From Sphingomonas sp. QA11 (GTDB lineage: Bacteria > Pseudomonadota > Alphaproteobacteria > Sphingomonadales > Sphingomonadaceae), in NCBI RefSeq assembly GCF_028473665.1, contig NZ_CP098774.1, positions 1,612,001 through 1,676,000 on the forward strand: a stretch of 64,000 nt of DNA. The letters are read 5' to 3'. Position 1 is the stretch's first letter; each line of letters starts with the position of its first letter. Shown here piece by piece: positions 47,280 to 55,566 of the stretch. The position numbers were made by a program, and so were the translations under genes. Below the pieces are notes generated by a model. That model was not told where the DNA came from, made no database searches, and saw only the letters and a list, made by a program, of their open reading frames with translations.

Positions 47280-47584
47280 CCGCCGAGACGGAAGAGCGAT
47301 GGGTGGCGATCGCCGCCCATGCGACGCGACCGCTCCTGCTCTACGCGCGCTTCAGCGGCCGCGCATCGCGGGAAGAATTCGGCTGGTTCCTGCTTGCCGC
47401 GCTGCTGATGCTGGCGACGAGCTATTTGCTCGACTGGCTGATACTCTCCTCATCCGCATGGGCGCATCCCGATTTCTTCCGCCTGTCGAGTATGGCACTG
47501 CTTCTGTCGCCCACGCTGGCCGTCACCGTCCGGCGCTTGCGCGACATCGCTTCGGAACCGCGCTCTGTTCAGTGCAAGGAGTAG
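47276..47584 (+). CDS. DUF805-like membrane protein, shortened
   Basis: The 102-residue protein has the DUF805 opening (YARFSGRASREEFGWFLLAA), two hydrophobic helices, and the RRLRDIA motif that normally sits in a loop before further helices. Here the protein stops ten residues after that motif, so the C-terminal helix pair of the family is missing. It may be a truncated but expressed remnant. It is coupled to the preceding gene. Confidence 0.6.
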   Translation: MTAETEERWVAIAAHATRPLLLYARFSGRASREEFGWFLLAALLMLATSYLLDWLILSSSAWAHPDFFRLSSMALLLSPTLAVTVRRLRDIASEPRSVQCKE

Positions 47585-47642
47585 CACGCATAGGATCTGG
47601 CCGCAGGTCATCGGGCAAGGGCATGTCCGGTCCGGTGGGAGA

Positions 47643-47941
47643 ATGACAATGCGGGATCCGCTCAGGCTGAATCCGGCAGCAATCGTGACGGGTGCAGGAA
47701 GCGGAATCTGTCGTGCCGTCGCGCTTGCCCTGGCTGAGGCAGGGCGGCGCGCTGAGCTGGCTGGGCGACCTCGCGAGGCACTTGCCGGGACCGCTGTGCT
47801 CAGCGCGACGCCGATGCTGGCCGTGCCGTGCCGTGCGATGTAGCCGACGCGGGGTCGGTCGACGTTCTGTTCTACGAGGTATTCGAGGCGTTCGGCAGGG
47901 GGCGACCTGCTCTCAGCATGCCCTTGTTCGGGCGAGGGTGA
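47643..47941 (+). pseudogene. Short-chain dehydrogenase remnant with frameshifts
   Basis: The first frame gives AAIVTGAGSGICRAVALALAEAGRRAELAGR, quoted as AIVTGAGSGICRAVALALAE, a clear SDR Rossmann start, but it stops near 47843. In another frame the sequence resumes as VPCDVADAGSVDVLFYEVFEAFG, the expected next SDR segment. The break coincides with three tandem CCGTG copies at 47821-47835; two copies would restore the frame. A second shift follows near 47905 (GRGDLL), and the rest of the enzyme, including YxxxK, is absent. Confidence 0.75.
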
Positions 47942-48047
47942 CCCTTGCCGACATCGCGACTTCCCGGCCGTTTCGAAGCCGTTCTCGCAGTGGCTGGTTC
48001 AGGGCCCTTGCTTAGCTGGGCGCGCCCGCCTAAAGCCGCCCTCCAGT

Positions 48048-48126
<79 letters not shown>

Positions 48127-48190
48127 GCCGTTTTCAGAAGTCCCTGAGACTCCCGGAGGGCCCCAGCCGCCGCGGCAGTTTCGGGAATCC

Positions 48191-50107
48191 CTAAGCCCGG
48201 TTGGAACCTTCGACAAACCGTATGAAGCGGGCTGCCGTGATCGCGCGGGGCAGGGCATGTTGTATCAGGTTTATGCTGTCCCTGTTCCCGGCGCTATCCG
48301 GCGTCCAGTTCTCCAGCGCCGTGCGCAGCTTCGGCAGATCGAGCCGACGCGCCATCGCCGGGTTCTTCGCCAAGGCTGCCAGTTCGTCGATCAGGGCGTC
48401 GCGATCGCGCGCGATCCTGACCGACCAGTCGGCCGCCTGGCGGCCGCGTCGAGTCTCATTGAGCACCATGTCGGGAATTCTGCCCCGCAGCATCCGGCGT
48501 GCCAGCCAGCGATTCCGGCCGCCGCGCAGATATTGGTCGTCGGGAATGCCGATGCAGAGTTCGACCAGCGGGCGGTATGCCGTCGGATCCCGGCTGGGGA
48601 TGCCGTGGATCAGATCGAGGCCCTGCCTGATATCGCCAAACTCGCTCATCGAATTGCCGAAACCGGCGATGCGATATGCCCGGCTCGACCGCAGGGCGCG
48701 GAAAGAGACGTCGTGGCCCATCTCGCGGGCCCGATCCTGCACCGCCATCTCACGGGCATAGTCGGGATCGAGCGGGCACCAGCTATCGAGCGCATCACCG
48801 TCGCCCGCTGAATGCCGCCCCGCCCAGCGTCGATACAGGGCATCGGGCATGAACGGCAGCAGCGCCTGCGATGCGAAGGTGCGGGCGAGCGAACGATCGC
48901 CACGCACCGCATTCAACTCGCGCGCCAGCCGCAGCCATCGGCCACGCGCGAGCCACGACGGAAACGCACCCTTGCCGTCGAAGCTGAACGACAGGTTCCC
49001 GAGCGCGCCGAGCAGCAGGACATCGCAACCCTGGGCCTTGGCGCGGGCGCGCAAGGCGTGAATCCAGTGGAGGTTCATGGCGTTGCGCGGCGACGCGCCG
49101 GCCATCAGGAACATCGCGGAAAGCTTGTGATCGAAGGACAGGCCGGCAGCGTCCAGCGTTTCGGTTTCGAGCGCCGGGTACATGGCGGCAAGTGCCGCGA
49201 CATGGTGGCGTTCGTCACCAAAGACGGAGGGAGGTTCGATGCCGTCCCAGCCGGCTTCGGGCACGCTGGTCAGGCCGAGCAGGGGCCGGTCGCCGCCCGT
49301 CGCTTCCATGGCGAAGGCCGCCACCGCCTGCGAATCCAGCCCGCCACTCAGGCTGATTGCTGGCCGGGCAAAGCCATGCAGCGCGGCCCTGGTACCATCG
49401 AGCAACAGTGCATTCGCCGCTTCGACATAGTCGGCGTCGCGTTTCAGGCGGATGTCGGGCAGTGTCGCGCAATCATAATAGCGCCGCGTCACCATCCTGC
49501 CGGGCGTAATGGTGGCGTGCGTGCCGGCCGGAAGGCGCGTGACATTGCGGTACCAGCCGCGCTCCTCCTCGATATAGTTCAGATAGAGGCTGTCGGCGAT
49601 CTTCTGCTCGTCGATTTCGGGCGTGATGCCCCCGCTGGCGAACACGATCCGCGCGGTCGAGGCGACAATGACGCGCTCGCGGTCGTGCCAGACATGCAAG
49701 GGCGGCGCCTGCAGGGGGGAACGCGCAAGACGGACACGGCGCTCGCCGGGGTGCGCAAGGATGGTGGAGAACTGGCCGACCGCCCGCAGATCGATCGCGT
49801 CGCCCCACCGGGCGTAACCGGCGGCGTAGAGTGTCGCGGCGTCGCGGGTGGCGATGTCGAGGTCCCGGCGCAAGGTGTCGGTGTTGTCGAGATAGCCGTT
49901 GAACAGGACATGCGATCCGCATGGTGCGACCGCCGGTCGCCATGCGCGCGCCAGCACTGGCTTCGCGCAATGCGCCGCGAACAGCGCGCCATCGGTACGA
50001 TGATGCCCGACAGCCACATCGATTCCTGCGCCGAGCGACCGGGTAAAGCGATCGACAACTCCCGGATCGACCGGTTCGGCGTGCCAGTTGAGGTAGAGCC
50101 CGATCAC
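48191..50107 (-). CDS. Asparagine-synthetase-like RiPP macrocyclase (lasso C-type)
   Basis: The GTG at 50107 overlaps the stop of the PqqD-type gene as GTGA, so I choose it over a longer frame; the protein then has 638 residues. The N-terminal half is a class II amidotransferase-like fold (FNGYLDNTDTLRRDL), but residue 2 is Ile, not Cys, so glutamine cannot be the nitrogen donor. The synthetase half has the ATP loop AISLSGGLDSQAVAAFA (SGGLDS at 254-259). This combination is what lasso peptide cyclases show: they adenylate an Asp or Glu side chain and let the peptide's own amine attack. It is the last gene of the operon. Without a visible leader protease its substrate form is uncertain. Confidence 0.85.
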   Translation of the reverse strand: MIGLYLNWHAEPVDPGVVDRFTRSLGAGIDVAVGHHRTDGALFAAHCAKPVLARAWRPAVAPCGSHVLFNGYLDNTDTLRRDLDIATRDAATLYAAGYARWGDAIDLRAVGQFSTILAHPGERRVRLARSPLQAPPLHVWHDRERVIVASTARIVFASGGITPEIDEQKIADSLYLNYIEEERGWYRNVTRLPAGTHATITPGRMVTRRYYDCATLPDIRLKRDADYVEAANALLLDGTRAALHGFARPAISLSGGLDSQAVAAFAMEATGGDRPLLGLTSVPEAGWDGIEPPSVFGDERHHVAALAAMYPALETETLDAAGLSFDHKLSAMFLMAGASPRNAMNLHWIHALRARAKAQGCDVLLLGALGNLSFSFDGKGAFPSWLARGRWLRLARELNAVRGDRSLARTFASQALLPFMPDALYRRWAGRHSAGDGDALDSWCPLDPDYAREMAVQDRAREMGHDVSFRALRSSRAYRIAGFGNSMSEFGDIRQGLDLIHGIPSRDPTAYRPLVELCIGIPDDQYLRGGRNRWLARRMLRGRIPDMVLNETRRGRQAADWSVRIARDRDALIDELAALAKNPAMARRLDLPKLRTALENWTPDSAGNRDSINLIQHALPRAITAARFIRFVEGSNRA

Positions 50108-50382
50108 GCCGCGATCACGAAGCCCGCTTGCTCTAGCTCGCTGAGAAACGCATCGACATCGGCGGCGCAATCTTGCGGGTCAATGTCATGGCTTTCGGCC
50201 AGCAGGGCGGCGATCGCGGCGAGATCGCGGTGCCCATCGATCGCTTGCCAGATCGCTCGCCCGGTGTCCTTCAGGGCATTGAATCGCCCGGTATCGACCT
50301 TCATCAGTACGGACTCTCCGTCGATGTCGGTCTCCAGAAATTGCCCGATATTCTTGCGAAAGATCACCAGTCCGGCCTCCAT
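50104..50382 (-). CDS. PqqD-type leader-recognition protein (lasso B1-like)
   Basis: This 92-residue protein has the PqqD/RRE fold pattern: early beta strands (VIFRKNIGQFLETDIDGESV), DTGRFNALKDTGRAIWQAID before the helices, and LAAIAALLAESHDID followed by VDAFLSELEQAGFV. Such domains bind the leader of RiPP precursors and deliver it to the enzymes. The expected ligand is the W/Y-x2-P-x-L-x2-LG motif of the two precursors. Its ATG directly abuts the sulfotransferase stop (TGAATG), and its stop overlaps the cyclase start. In lasso systems B1 usually works with a B2 protease, which is not found here. Confidence 0.85.
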   Translation of the reverse strand: MEAGLVIFRKNIGQFLETDIDGESVLMKVDTGRFNALKDTGRAIWQAIDGHRDLAAIAALLAESHDIDPQDCAADVDAFLSELEQAGFVIAA

Positions 50383-51261
50383 TCAGTCGGCTTCGGCGTA
50401 TCCGAAGCGGCGCATTACGGGAAGGTGCGCTGATCGGATTCGATCGGCCTGTGCGATGGACAAATGGGCCAGCCAGTCGCCGGCACGTCCGCTGCGGAAA
50501 AATTGCGTCGTGCGGCGCGGCGCCTCGCGAAAGCCATGCTCGCGCTCGGCAGACTGGAGTGCCTCGATCTGGCAATGCCGCACGGCCTGGTCGATCCTGT
50601 CCGGGACGATGGTGGTCTCCGGTCGTGCAAAGGCGATCACTCGGGCAAGCGCGCCGGCGGTATCCGCCAGCATGTCCTCATAACGGAGCACGAGGACCGG
50701 AATGTCTGACTGATCCACCCAACTCGATACATGCGCGCTCCAATCGCCGAGATGCTGCGGGATCTGCGACGACGCGCGCGTGCCGATCGTCATCGCGGGA
50801 TCGCATAATTTGGCCACCGCGCGCTCCATGTCGGCATGGCCGTCGTGAAACGCATTCGACACCGCGACGTCGAGCGGGTTGCGAATGATGTACACCGCCA
50901 CGCCCGACGCGGCGGGCGGGAAAAGCCAGCTGCCGTCCTCCAGGCGTTGCTGGCGGTCATGGACCTTCAGCCACACTGGCGCGGCATTGCGACGGGCCAT
51001 GACATGGTAAACCTGCGGTTGCAGCGCGAGTGCTTCGTGCGGCAGCAGGTCGCTGCTGGATAGCCCCAGGAAATTGTCGAACAGCCAGCGCGACCTGGCC
51101 ACGCCCCGGGTGACGCCGGGCGCGTTGATGTCGTGCGGGTCGTCGGTCTCGGAGAAATAATTGGCGAGCAACAGCCTGAGCCAGGTGTTGCCCGACTTGG
51201 GATAGGAAGCGAGCCAGTCGATGCGCCCGCCGGTCTTGGGAATATCAGCCGTGGGTGCCAC
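50383..51261 (-). CDS. PAPS-dependent sulfotransferase
   Basis: The 292-residue protein has a GTG start that overlaps the kinase gene by 17 bases. The 5'-phosphosulfate loop is ASYPKSGNTWLRLLL (YPKSGNTW at 20-27), and the 3'-phosphate-binding motif is YIIRNPLDVAVSN (about 124-136). Near the C-terminus, RSGRAGDWLAHLS matches the third family motif. It transfers sulfate from PAPS to a hydroxyl group. Placed inside a RiPP operon it most likely tailors the peptide. The predicted cores lack Tyr, so Ser or Thr would be the acceptor; a small-molecule substrate remains possible. Confidence 0.87.
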   Translation of the reverse strand: MAPTADIPKTGGRIDWLASYPKSGNTWLRLLLANYFSETDDPHDINAPGVTRGVARSRWLFDNFLGLSSSDLLPHEALALQPQVYHVMARRNAAPVWLKVHDRQQRLEDGSWLFPPAASGVAVYIIRNPLDVAVSNAFHDGHADMERAVAKLCDPAMTIGTRASSQIPQHLGDWSAHVSSWVDQSDIPVLVLRYEDMLADTAGALARVIAFARPETTIVPDRIDQAVRHCQIEALQSAEREHGFREAPRRTTQFFRSGRAGDWLAHLSIAQADRIRSAHLPVMRRFGYAEAD

Positions 51262-52096
51262 GGATATCGGCCTCGATCATGGAAATGCCGGCGGCGAAGT
51301 CCGTCGTGTCGCGCGAACGGTTGAATCGCGAGATGGTGATTGCCGAACTGAGGCGCGAAGCTGTAGCGAAATAGTCCGCCTGATCGGCGATCGCACTACA
51401 GAATTGCGGGCGGTAATAGGCCGAGCGTAGTGCTGCAAAACGGTCCGCGCCAATAATCGGCCCGATGCCCGGATCGGCGTTGACGACGCTTTGCAGCATG
51501 TAGAGCCGGCGGATCGGCAAGGGCTGCGCATCGAACGGGATCTGGTCCGCGACATAGAATTTGTCGATGCCAGGCCGGACGGCGTCGTCCGACCGTCGGT
51601 CGGTCAGCGCGAGTGCATCCGCCCACAACTTCAGCCGCCTGTGGCCGGGGACCGCCATCACCTCGCCCGGCTCGGTCAGGTCCAGCACCAGGACATCGTC
51701 TGAACAAACCGTCAGGCCGCGTCGGGCGAGGGCCGCGGCCAAGGTCGATTTTCCCTCGCCAGAGACGCCGGTAAAGGCATACACGCCGCCGGCATGCGAT
51801 ACGGCCGACGCATGCAGCGGGACCAGTCCGTTCAGCCAAGCGATCGCGCCATAGACCGAACCGTCGAAGAACAGGCTCACTTCCTTGTCGGAAACGCTGG
51901 CGGCGCACGCATAAATGGTGCCGGCGCCGCGACGATAATGGAAGGCAAGGCCCATCGGCAATCTGAGCAGGAAGGCGTCGCGTGAAATCTCGTAGGTCCG
52001 GGTAACGGTCAGCGCGTCGGGCAGCGATTCCGGCACCGCCCCCTCGCGCAGCACAGTCTCCGCCTGCAGCCGCGCCATGCCGGGAGATGTAGCCAT
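51245..52096 (-). CDS. HprK-like serine kinase of RiPP type
   Basis: This 283-residue protein is related to the C-terminal half of HPr kinase. The block LVPLHASAVSHAGGVYAF precedes the P-loop GVSGEGKST (110-118), and VCSDDVLVLDL (131-140) forms the Asp-rich metal and base region. It lacks the N-terminal domain of true HprK, as do the kinases of lasso clusters such as that for paeninodin, which phosphorylate a C-terminal serine. Both precursors in this window end in Ser. It is the first gene of the operon and lies 243 bases from the divergent precursor gene. Confidence 0.85.
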   Translation of the reverse strand: MATSPGMARLQAETVLREGAVPESLPDALTVTRTYEISRDAFLLRLPMGLAFHYRRGAGTIYACAASVSDKEVSLFFDGSVYGAIAWLNGLVPLHASAVSHAGGVYAFTGVSGEGKSTLAAALARRGLTVCSDDVLVLDLTEPGEVMAVPGHRRLKLWADALALTDRRSDDAVRPGIDKFYVADQIPFDAQPLPIRRLYMLQSVVNADPGIGPIIGADRFAALRSAYYRPQFCSAIADQADYFATASRLSSAITISRFNRSRDTTDFAAGISMIEADIRGTHG

Positions 52097-52284
52097 AAGA
52101 TCGGAAGCTCCCCGTTGTCGCGGTGGGCCCTATAGAGTCGGCATCTCGGGAAAGTCATCAGTTTTTTGGACATTGATCCCTGGCTGAAGTGCCGATGGGC
52201 GACGCGCCGGTATTTCCTCACTCTTGCCGGCACGATCGAGCAGATCCGGGACTCCTGCGACGCGATCTGAAATGCCCCAAACAC

Positions 52285-52313
52285 AGTTGCTTATTCGATA
52301 TTGCTTCCCTATT
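52285..52313 (+). promoter_or_regulatory. Possible promoter of precursor 1
   Basis: TTGCTT (52285-52290) and TATTTC (52308-52313) are spaced by 17 bases and lie 27 bases upstream of the precursor's ATG. GGGAG at 52330-52334 is the ribosome binding site. The boxes match consensus only moderately. Confidence 0.3.
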
Positions 52314-52339
52314 TCGCGCCCTCTTTCCTGGGAGCGAAA

Positions 52340-52495
52340 ATGAACATCACCGACATGCCCGACACCGAACCAAAACCCAAGCTGCTCTGGACAGCGCCCA
52401 AGCTGGAAACGCTCGGTGACATGAACGACACGATGCTGAGCGTGATGCAGCCGCCCAGTGATGGATCCTTGTCGCCCACCCGCATACCTTCCTGA
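52340..52495 (+). CDS. Lasso-like RiPP precursor 1
   Basis: This 51-residue peptide has a well-placed GGGAG ribosome binding site; an ATG 39 bases upstream in frame is less likely. The leader contains W17-x2-P20-x-L22-x2-L25-G26 and T31, matching the Y/W-x2-P-x-L-x2-LG-x4-T pattern recognised by PqqD-type B1 proteins in lasso systems. If the core starts two residues after T31, it is LSVMQPPSDGSLSPTRIPS, with Asp at core position 9, suitable for a 9-residue ring, and a terminal Ser. Residue 1 would be Leu rather than Gly, which is uncommon. Precursor 2 shares 20 of 35 aligned residues. It is divergent from the four-enzyme operon. Confidence 0.85.
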   Translation: MNITDMPDTEPKPKLLWTAPKLETLGDMNDTMLSVMQPPSDGSLSPTRIPS

Positions 52496-52550
52496 GACAC
52501 ACGCCAGCTCACCAACATAGCGGCGGAGATTTCGTCACGATCGGGAGTAT

Positions 52551-52598
52551 CCCCGGCGCCGGTGGCTATCCGGCGCCGGGCCTCTGAGGCTCTTTTTT
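52551..52598 (+). terminator. Probable terminator behind precursor 1
   Basis: CCCGGCGCCGG and CCGGCGCCGGG pair perfectly around TGGCTAT. A small GCCTCTGAGGC stem and TCTTTTTT follow. This sits 55 bases after the precursor stop and separates it from the convergent kinase gene, implying a short dedicated transcript. Confidence 0.65.
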
Positions 52599-52734
52599 GC
52601 CAGGCTGAAATTGAACACCAAGCGATAGGCCCGACACCGCGCCCAACGAGGGAACCGGGTCGCTTCACAACCACACATCCTGAACGATGCGTCCGCGGGG
52701 CGCTGCGGTTGGCGACATCGACACCATGAGCGCG

Positions 52735-54687
52735 TCACGCCGGTTTTCGGGCATCATCTTCCGACATCGAATCCCGAAGCACTGACGGCTGGCGGATCGG
52801 CAGGAACAGCGTGAACCGCGTCCCGGCGTCCCCGGATCGGACGTTCACGCGTCCGCCGATGGCCGCGGCACGATGGGCCTGATTGTGCAGGCCGCGACCA
52901 CGCCGCGCCAGGGCAGGATCGAAACCCCTACCATTGTCGGCGATGCCGATCACCACCTCGCCGTCCGCGACCCGGGTACCGACCCGTACCTCGCTTGCAT
53001 TGGCGTGTTTGATCACGTTGGCGAAGGCCTCCTGCAGGATGCGCAGGATGTGAAGCGAGTGGCGCTGGTCGAGCCAGGCGAGCGGTGGCGCCTCGGTGAC
53101 TTCCCAGCGCAGGCGGATATCCGTGGTCTCGAGCCGGGGCTGCAGGCGGAAACGCAGCGTGCCGAGCAGCAGCAGCAGGTCGGTCTCCACCGGTTCCATC
53201 GAATCGATCGTAAGCTTGAGATCGTCGATACAGCTCTTGAGCAATTCGGCGATGGCGGCCTCGTCCAGTTCGCCATGTTCCACTACGCGCAGCGCGGTGA
53301 TCAACGACGAGCCAAGCCCGTCATGCATGTCCTGCATCAGGCGCTGGCGCTCCTGATGGATGAGTTCGCGCCGCTCGATCTCCCGTCGTTTCTGGTGACT
53401 TGCGAGCAGTTCGGCCTCGCGTTTCGCGAGTCGGTCGGCGAGGACGATGTTGGCGCGTTCGACCTCGCCCACCGCGACCGTATAGCGGCTGAGGATGACG
53501 TGGCAGAACGCGATGGTCATCGCGGTTTGCGCATAGACGGACAGGAATATGTTCTCGATATTGACGAAGTTGTTCTGGAGCATCCAGTCATAGGCCCCGA
53601 GCAGCGCACCGAGCACGCCCCAGGCGGCAAGCGCGCATCCCTGCAGCGAGCGAGCGCGCCAACTCCAGTAGAGCCCGTTCAGGCAGACGAGATTGCCGAT
53701 CACGAACATCGCCGGATACATCAACGGCGCGACGATGGTCGCGTCCTGCGAGCCTGCCATGAGCGGTAGCGTCGCGATCGCGAAGAACGCCGTTATGATG
53801 GCCACCGTCCAGGTCAGCAGCGTCTGACGATGCAGGTGGATTCTGATCAGGAACAGGTGGACGCTTGCGACGATCCACATGATCGAATTGACGGTCAGCC
53901 AGCCAAACCAGGCATCGGAAATCGGCAGACGATCAAGCCCCATGTAATTGTGCATCGTCCGCACGAACGTGGCGACGGTCACGGTGAAGAACAGCAGGTA
54001 GAGGGTTTCCCGCCGCCGGCCGAACCAGACGAACAGCGCGAAGATGCCACTCGCTAGAAAGGCTGCGCTGCCGATATACGGCAACTGGGCCTGGAAGAAG
54101 TTGCGCACCATGTAGGCGGGACCAACTTCCGCATAGCTGCCGACCCAGAGGCTCGACAACGCACCGCCGATGCCGCGAACATGACGCAGCCGTACCACGA
54201 TGTCGCGTGGCGGCGTGCCGCCTGCGGTGTCATCGAACGCTATCCAGAGCGGCTGGTTCGAGCCATTCCATTGCAGGTTCGCATGCGACTGATAGTGGAG
54301 GGCACCGTCGACATAGATCGCGATCTCACCGTCCGTCTTCCAGCGTGGGATATAGAGATAGGCCTCGGGGGGAGGATGGGCCCCGGCGGGCAGGCGGAAA
54401 TGATACCAGGTGGTTTGGGTCGGCGTGATCGAGACATCATCGGCTTGCCCCGGCAGGATCTTGGGGTGTGGCGCATAGGGCAACTGGACGTGGTGCCAGG
54501 TGCCCATGATCAAGCGTGGATCTACCGTGCGGGGCGGCCGCGCATAGCCATCGGTGTATTGGATGAGGATGTTCGCGTCGGTGAGATGAATGCCGTTTGG
54601 CTTGCTCGCCGAGTAGATGCCGACCAGCGTCGCAACCACCGCCAGCATGACGAAGGCGTAGTTGCGAAGATCTCTAAAGAATTCCAT
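52735..54687 (-). CDS. Membrane sensor histidine kinase, 7TMR/NarX type
   Basis: The 650-residue protein has an N-terminal anchor helix (FVMLAVVATLVGIYS). An extracytoplasmic beta-rich domain follows (about 40-200; THYHFRLPAGAHPP-like TTWYHFRLPAGAHPP). Then come about seven membrane helices (200-410), a coiled coil and a HisKA_3 domain with MQDMHDGLGSSLITALRVVE. The ATPase has FANVIKHANASEV and GIADNGRGFDPALARRGRGL, both intact. This organisation matches kinases with a 7TM-DISM module. Its stop faces the end of precursor 1. It overlaps the response regulator gene by 14 bases, so the two form a two-component system. Confidence 0.88.
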   Translation of the reverse strand: MEFFRDLRNYAFVMLAVVATLVGIYSASKPNGIHLTDANILIQYTDGYARPPRTVDPRLIMGTWHHVQLPYAPHPKILPGQADDVSITPTQTTWYHFRLPAGAHPPPEAYLYIPRWKTDGEIAIYVDGALHYQSHANLQWNGSNQPLWIAFDDTAGGTPPRDIVVRLRHVRGIGGALSSLWVGSYAEVGPAYMVRNFFQAQLPYIGSAAFLASGIFALFVWFGRRRETLYLLFFTVTVATFVRTMHNYMGLDRLPISDAWFGWLTVNSIMWIVASVHLFLIRIHLHRQTLLTWTVAIITAFFAIATLPLMAGSQDATIVAPLMYPAMFVIGNLVCLNGLYWSWRARSLQGCALAAWGVLGALLGAYDWMLQNNFVNIENIFLSVYAQTAMTIAFCHVILSRYTVAVGEVERANIVLADRLAKREAELLASHQKRREIERRELIHQERQRLMQDMHDGLGSSLITALRVVEHGELDEAAIAELLKSCIDDLKLTIDSMEPVETDLLLLLGTLRFRLQPRLETTDIRLRWEVTEAPPLAWLDQRHSLHILRILQEAFANVIKHANASEVRVGTRVADGEVVIGIADNGRGFDPALARRGRGLHNQAHRAAAIGGRVNVRSGDAGTRFTLFLPIRQPSVLRDSMSEDDARKPA

Positions 54688-55342
54688 GGCTTCGGGCTTC
54701 GAAAATTGCTTCCGCCTTCGATTTCACCTCTAGCTTCTGGTAGATTCGCCGAACAAAGGTCATCACCGTGTTACGAGAAATCGACATGAGTTCGGCGATC
54801 TCGTCATAGCTGAAGCCCTTGGTAATGAGCTGGAGCGCTTCGCGCTCGCGCGGCGACAACGGGGCAGCCAGCGGTGCCAGCGCCTCTGGCTGAGGCTCGT
54901 TGGGGCGGAAGCGCAGCAGGATCTGGCGCGCGATACGCGGGCTGATCGGGCTGCCGCCCGAATGGAGGCAGCGTATTTCCTCGGCCATCCTCTGGGCCGA
55001 GCTGTCCTTGAGCAGATAGCCCGTGGCACCTGCTTCGATCGACGGGATGACGTGCCGGTCGTCGGCGAAGGTAGTGCTGACCATGATCCCGCAGGACGGC
55101 CACGCGACATGGGCCGCGCGGATGACATCGATCCCCGATCCGTCCGGCAGGCCCAGATCGACGACGAGAATATCGACCGGCTGGCCCTCCAGCAATCTGG
55201 ACGCCTGGGCGACATTGTGTGCTGTGCCCGCGAGGATCATGTCGCCCGCTGCGACAACCGCGGCGGCAAAACTGTCCTGAAACGAAAGATCGTCCTCGAC
55301 GAGCGCGACACGCAGGATGGCCGAACCGTTGGTCGCAGTCAT
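54674..55342 (-). CDS. NarL/LuxR-type response regulator
   Basis: The 222-residue protein has a receiver domain (residues 10-130) with acidic pocket EDD at 16-18, phosphoacceptor D62 in VVDLGLPDGSG, and a late lysine in YLLKDSS. A LuxR-type helix-turn-helix follows (LSPREREALQLITKGFSYDE, IAELMSISRNTVMTFVRRIY). It is phosphorylated by the coupled kinase. Targets are unknown; the nearest candidates are the divergent TpsB-TpsA-precursor 2 genes, 224 bases away, and precursor 1. Confidence 0.9.
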   Translation of the reverse strand: MTATNGSAILRVALVEDDLSFQDSFAAAVVAAGDMILAGTAHNVAQASRLLEGQPVDILVVDLGLPDGSGIDVIRAAHVAWPSCGIMVSTTFADDRHVIPSIEAGATGYLLKDSSAQRMAEEIRCLHSGGSPISPRIARQILLRFRPNEPQPEALAPLAAPLSPREREALQLITKGFSYDEIAELMSISRNTVMTFVRRIYQKLEVKSKAEAIFEARSHGIL

Positions 55343-55566
55343 CGGCCGATCCGTTCCCCCGCAGGCGCTCGCCCTCCCAGGCCGCTATCCAACGGCTTGT
55401 TCGAACCGGTTTTACCATAACCGGGCTGGGCGTCATGTCGCTATTTATAGCGATATGTGGATCTATTTCTTCACCCTAGAAATGATCGCGAGACGGGGTG
55501 CCGGACGCATGGCGTTCGAAATGACAATCAGCCTTGTCACCGTTCGACCGCCGGGGGAGCGACGCG

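Noticed and set aside
48812..50683. Long plus-strand open frame (623 codons) opposite the cyclase gene
   Set aside because: It is the shadow of high-GC coding sequence on the minus strand. It has no domain, no ribosome binding site, and reads through three clearly recognised minus-strand genes.
52009..52284. Possible hidden B2 protease next to precursor 1
   Set aside because: I checked short frames around the RiPP operon for a transglutaminase-like Cys...His...Asp pattern. The 91-codon minus-strand frame here and others nearby do not show it.
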